This document shows, piece by piece, positions 63,901-64,000 of a stretch of 64,000 nucleotides of DNA. This DNA is from Bordetella parapertussis (GTDB lineage Bacteria; Pseudomonadota; Gammaproteobacteria; Burkholderiales; Burkholderiaceae_A), in assembly GCA_945862305.1 (NCBI GenBank), contig CAMAXF010000003.1, positions 124,001-188,000 on the forward strand, in the 5' to 3' direction. Under the pieces are notes generated by a model. It ran no database searches and was not told the origin of the DNA. It saw only the letters and a list, made by a program, of their open reading frames with translations. How positions within the stretch are numbered: position 1 is the first letter of the stretch; every line of letters begins with the position of its first letter. The position numbers and the translations under genes were made by a program.

Positions 63901-64000
63901 GATGGGGTCTCCGCGACGGCATCGGGCAGTTTCAGTAATAAGAATGTGGGCACAGCCAAGGCTGTGAGTGTCACGGCAGGAGCGCTCACTGGAATAGACG
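60931..64000 (+). CDS. Two-partner-secreted haemagglutinin-like adhesin with YDG/MBG-type repeats, 3' end missing
   Basis: The frame is open from 60931 to the window end (1,023 residues, no stop). A signal peptide (LLGTTVWMMTTAACAQA) leads to the TPS secretion domain: PSGGQVVSGQASIE, NWDTFNVGRDQSVQF, NRILDANPSQIMGRI, FSNPQGVVFGATAQVDVGGL. From about residue 430 (62220) WLFDPYNVTITS introduces the passenger, with many beta-helix-like repeats. From about residue 770 the sequence turns to MBG/YDG-type repeats (LSRTYGSI, KRPLTTSAVGNNRVYDQST, NKVYDGTDTAAVTA, SNKNVGTAKAVSVT). Start could also be ATG 60946 or 60964. It is probably a large surface adhesin. Confidence 0.88.
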   Translation, partial: MLRCDMRTDPSMTHTAARVLRQLLLGTTVWMMTTAACAQAVLPSGGQVVSGQASIEANNGSMTVRQSTHQAIVNWDTFNVGRDQSVQFIAPSAQSTTFNRILDANPSQIMGRIQANGQLIFSNPQGVVFGATAQVDVGGLIVTVHNLSNEDFLAGRWHFTGGAAGARVENSGRLQAELGGYIALLAPEVRNDGVVLAREGTVAMAAGEAVTLQFAGSRRLSVVVDAPVMNALVSNRHVIRADGGVVVLSARSANAILESVIQQSGEVTAQSLVNQNGRILLQGGERGVVAVEGQLNARGAEAGTRGGEILVTGDKVFVGADAALEASGPAGGGEVLVGGGWQGQDPRINSANAVVVASGARLDASASEQGDGGTVVVWSDTANPQGVTRVAGDLRARGGPQGGDGGRIETSGANLDVQGVTGDASAPMGVSGEWLFDPYNVTITSAANAPTDMTSNPNEVADVNGSTWTPTADNSTILNTTINTLLEAGTDVTVTTTGAGTDPTAGNIVVDAAITRATTTGRATLSLTADRNITINQAINIAGSGSLLQLTAGGSSGAAVGFRAPVTVDTLVVNASGTGAINQGATAGAAALTVTNLGLNAPLAAVDLKTNQIVSGTTITNSLGTVAGNVASLDLLAGTGVSVANASHGTGVYVGTVSSLSGLTTTGALNLRVTDTNLYVNSNVVAGGNLVLNAGSVSGAALAASSAANLIVSDTASISTGGQGLLYTGAVAQGSTNLLRLVPAGSGRFRYNIHEGSAGFNRQLESTGLHVIYREQPTLTASIGSLSRTYGSIGSLTPSISGLLNGDTQALAYSVNPSVSVVNDLTSTSGNTRVGTYSLTVSTGTSALGYAVVGGSGSLEVTKRPLTTSAVGNNRVYDQSTTASAALSNDAIGTDKVISKAASASFLDKNVGNNKPITVVGINVSGTEAQNVDAGNYEVANTTANTTANITPLGISAVYSAQNKVYDGTDTAAVTANVPVGILSGGIFSGDGVSATASGSFSNKNVGTAKAVSVTAGALTGID

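Overview
The window is one gene-dense, high-GC chromosomal segment of a betaproteobacterium, most likely Burkholderiales. The evidence is the order dnaX-ybaB-recR, carA-carB-greA-rlmE-ftsH-folP-glmM-pst...phoU, the tRNA-Pro/Arg/His cluster, a phasin (polyhydroxybutyrate storage) and several oxidoreductase and transporter families usual in that order. Genes are packed tightly: ATGA stop/start overlaps are common, convergent genes often overlap by 4-29 bp, no stretch over 300 bases lacks a gene, and there are no insertion sequences, prophages or CRISPR arrays.

Layout. 1-3.7 kb: end of an AddB-like nuclease, a RecB/AddA-type helicase and a separate small nuclease gene (a split AddA). 3.7-6.6 kb: 4.5S RNA, dnaX, ybaB, recR. 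6.6-16.9 kb: MAPEG protein, carAB, greA, rlmE (no ordinary start codon), ftsH, folP, glmM. 16.9-29.7 kb: a phosphate-starvation island. Pho boxes (7-bp TGTCA-type units, 11-bp period) lie before gap-arsJ (arsenate detoxification), pstSCAB, plcP-agt (phospholipid to glycolipid replacement, with dgkA divergent), ppk2 (polyphosphate kinase), an olsB-like acyltransferase (ornithine lipid) and phoU. The tRNA cluster, a YkgJ-type cysteine-cluster protein and rpiA lie inside it. 29.7-38.8 kb: YggX, a CoA-transferase/enoyl-CoA hydratase pair, phasin, SbtA-like transporter, YkuK-family protein, an ABC/FtsX/DUF3299 operon behind a palindromic operator and terminator, a deacetylase-fold enzyme, a tautomerase and a class II aldolase. 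39-46 kb: an ion-transport block with two convergent ClC proteins lacking the gating glutamate, a bacterial voltage-gated cation channel, and a DUF1538 membrane protein with two PII-like proteins and a coiled-coil protein. 46-54.5 kb: DUF3025/DUF3429/HAD genes, a second PPK2, an Rrf2 regulator coupled to an ADP-ribosyltransferase-like protein, a MerR-type regulator, an orphan tungstate-binding protein, a BaiN-like flavoprotein and LpxR. 54.5-64 kb: an Att-like ABC operon with a lipocalin-type secreted protein, and a two-partner secretion system whose large adhesin runs off the end.

The most interesting part is the phosphate-stress island. It combines high-affinity phosphate uptake, removal of the arsenate that such uptake would bring in, lipid renovation to spare phosphorus, and polyphosphate metabolism, all with recognisable Pho boxes and inserted into an otherwise conserved glmM-pst-phoU order. 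The site patterns are read directly from the sequence; the regulatory and lipid-remodelling roles are inferred.
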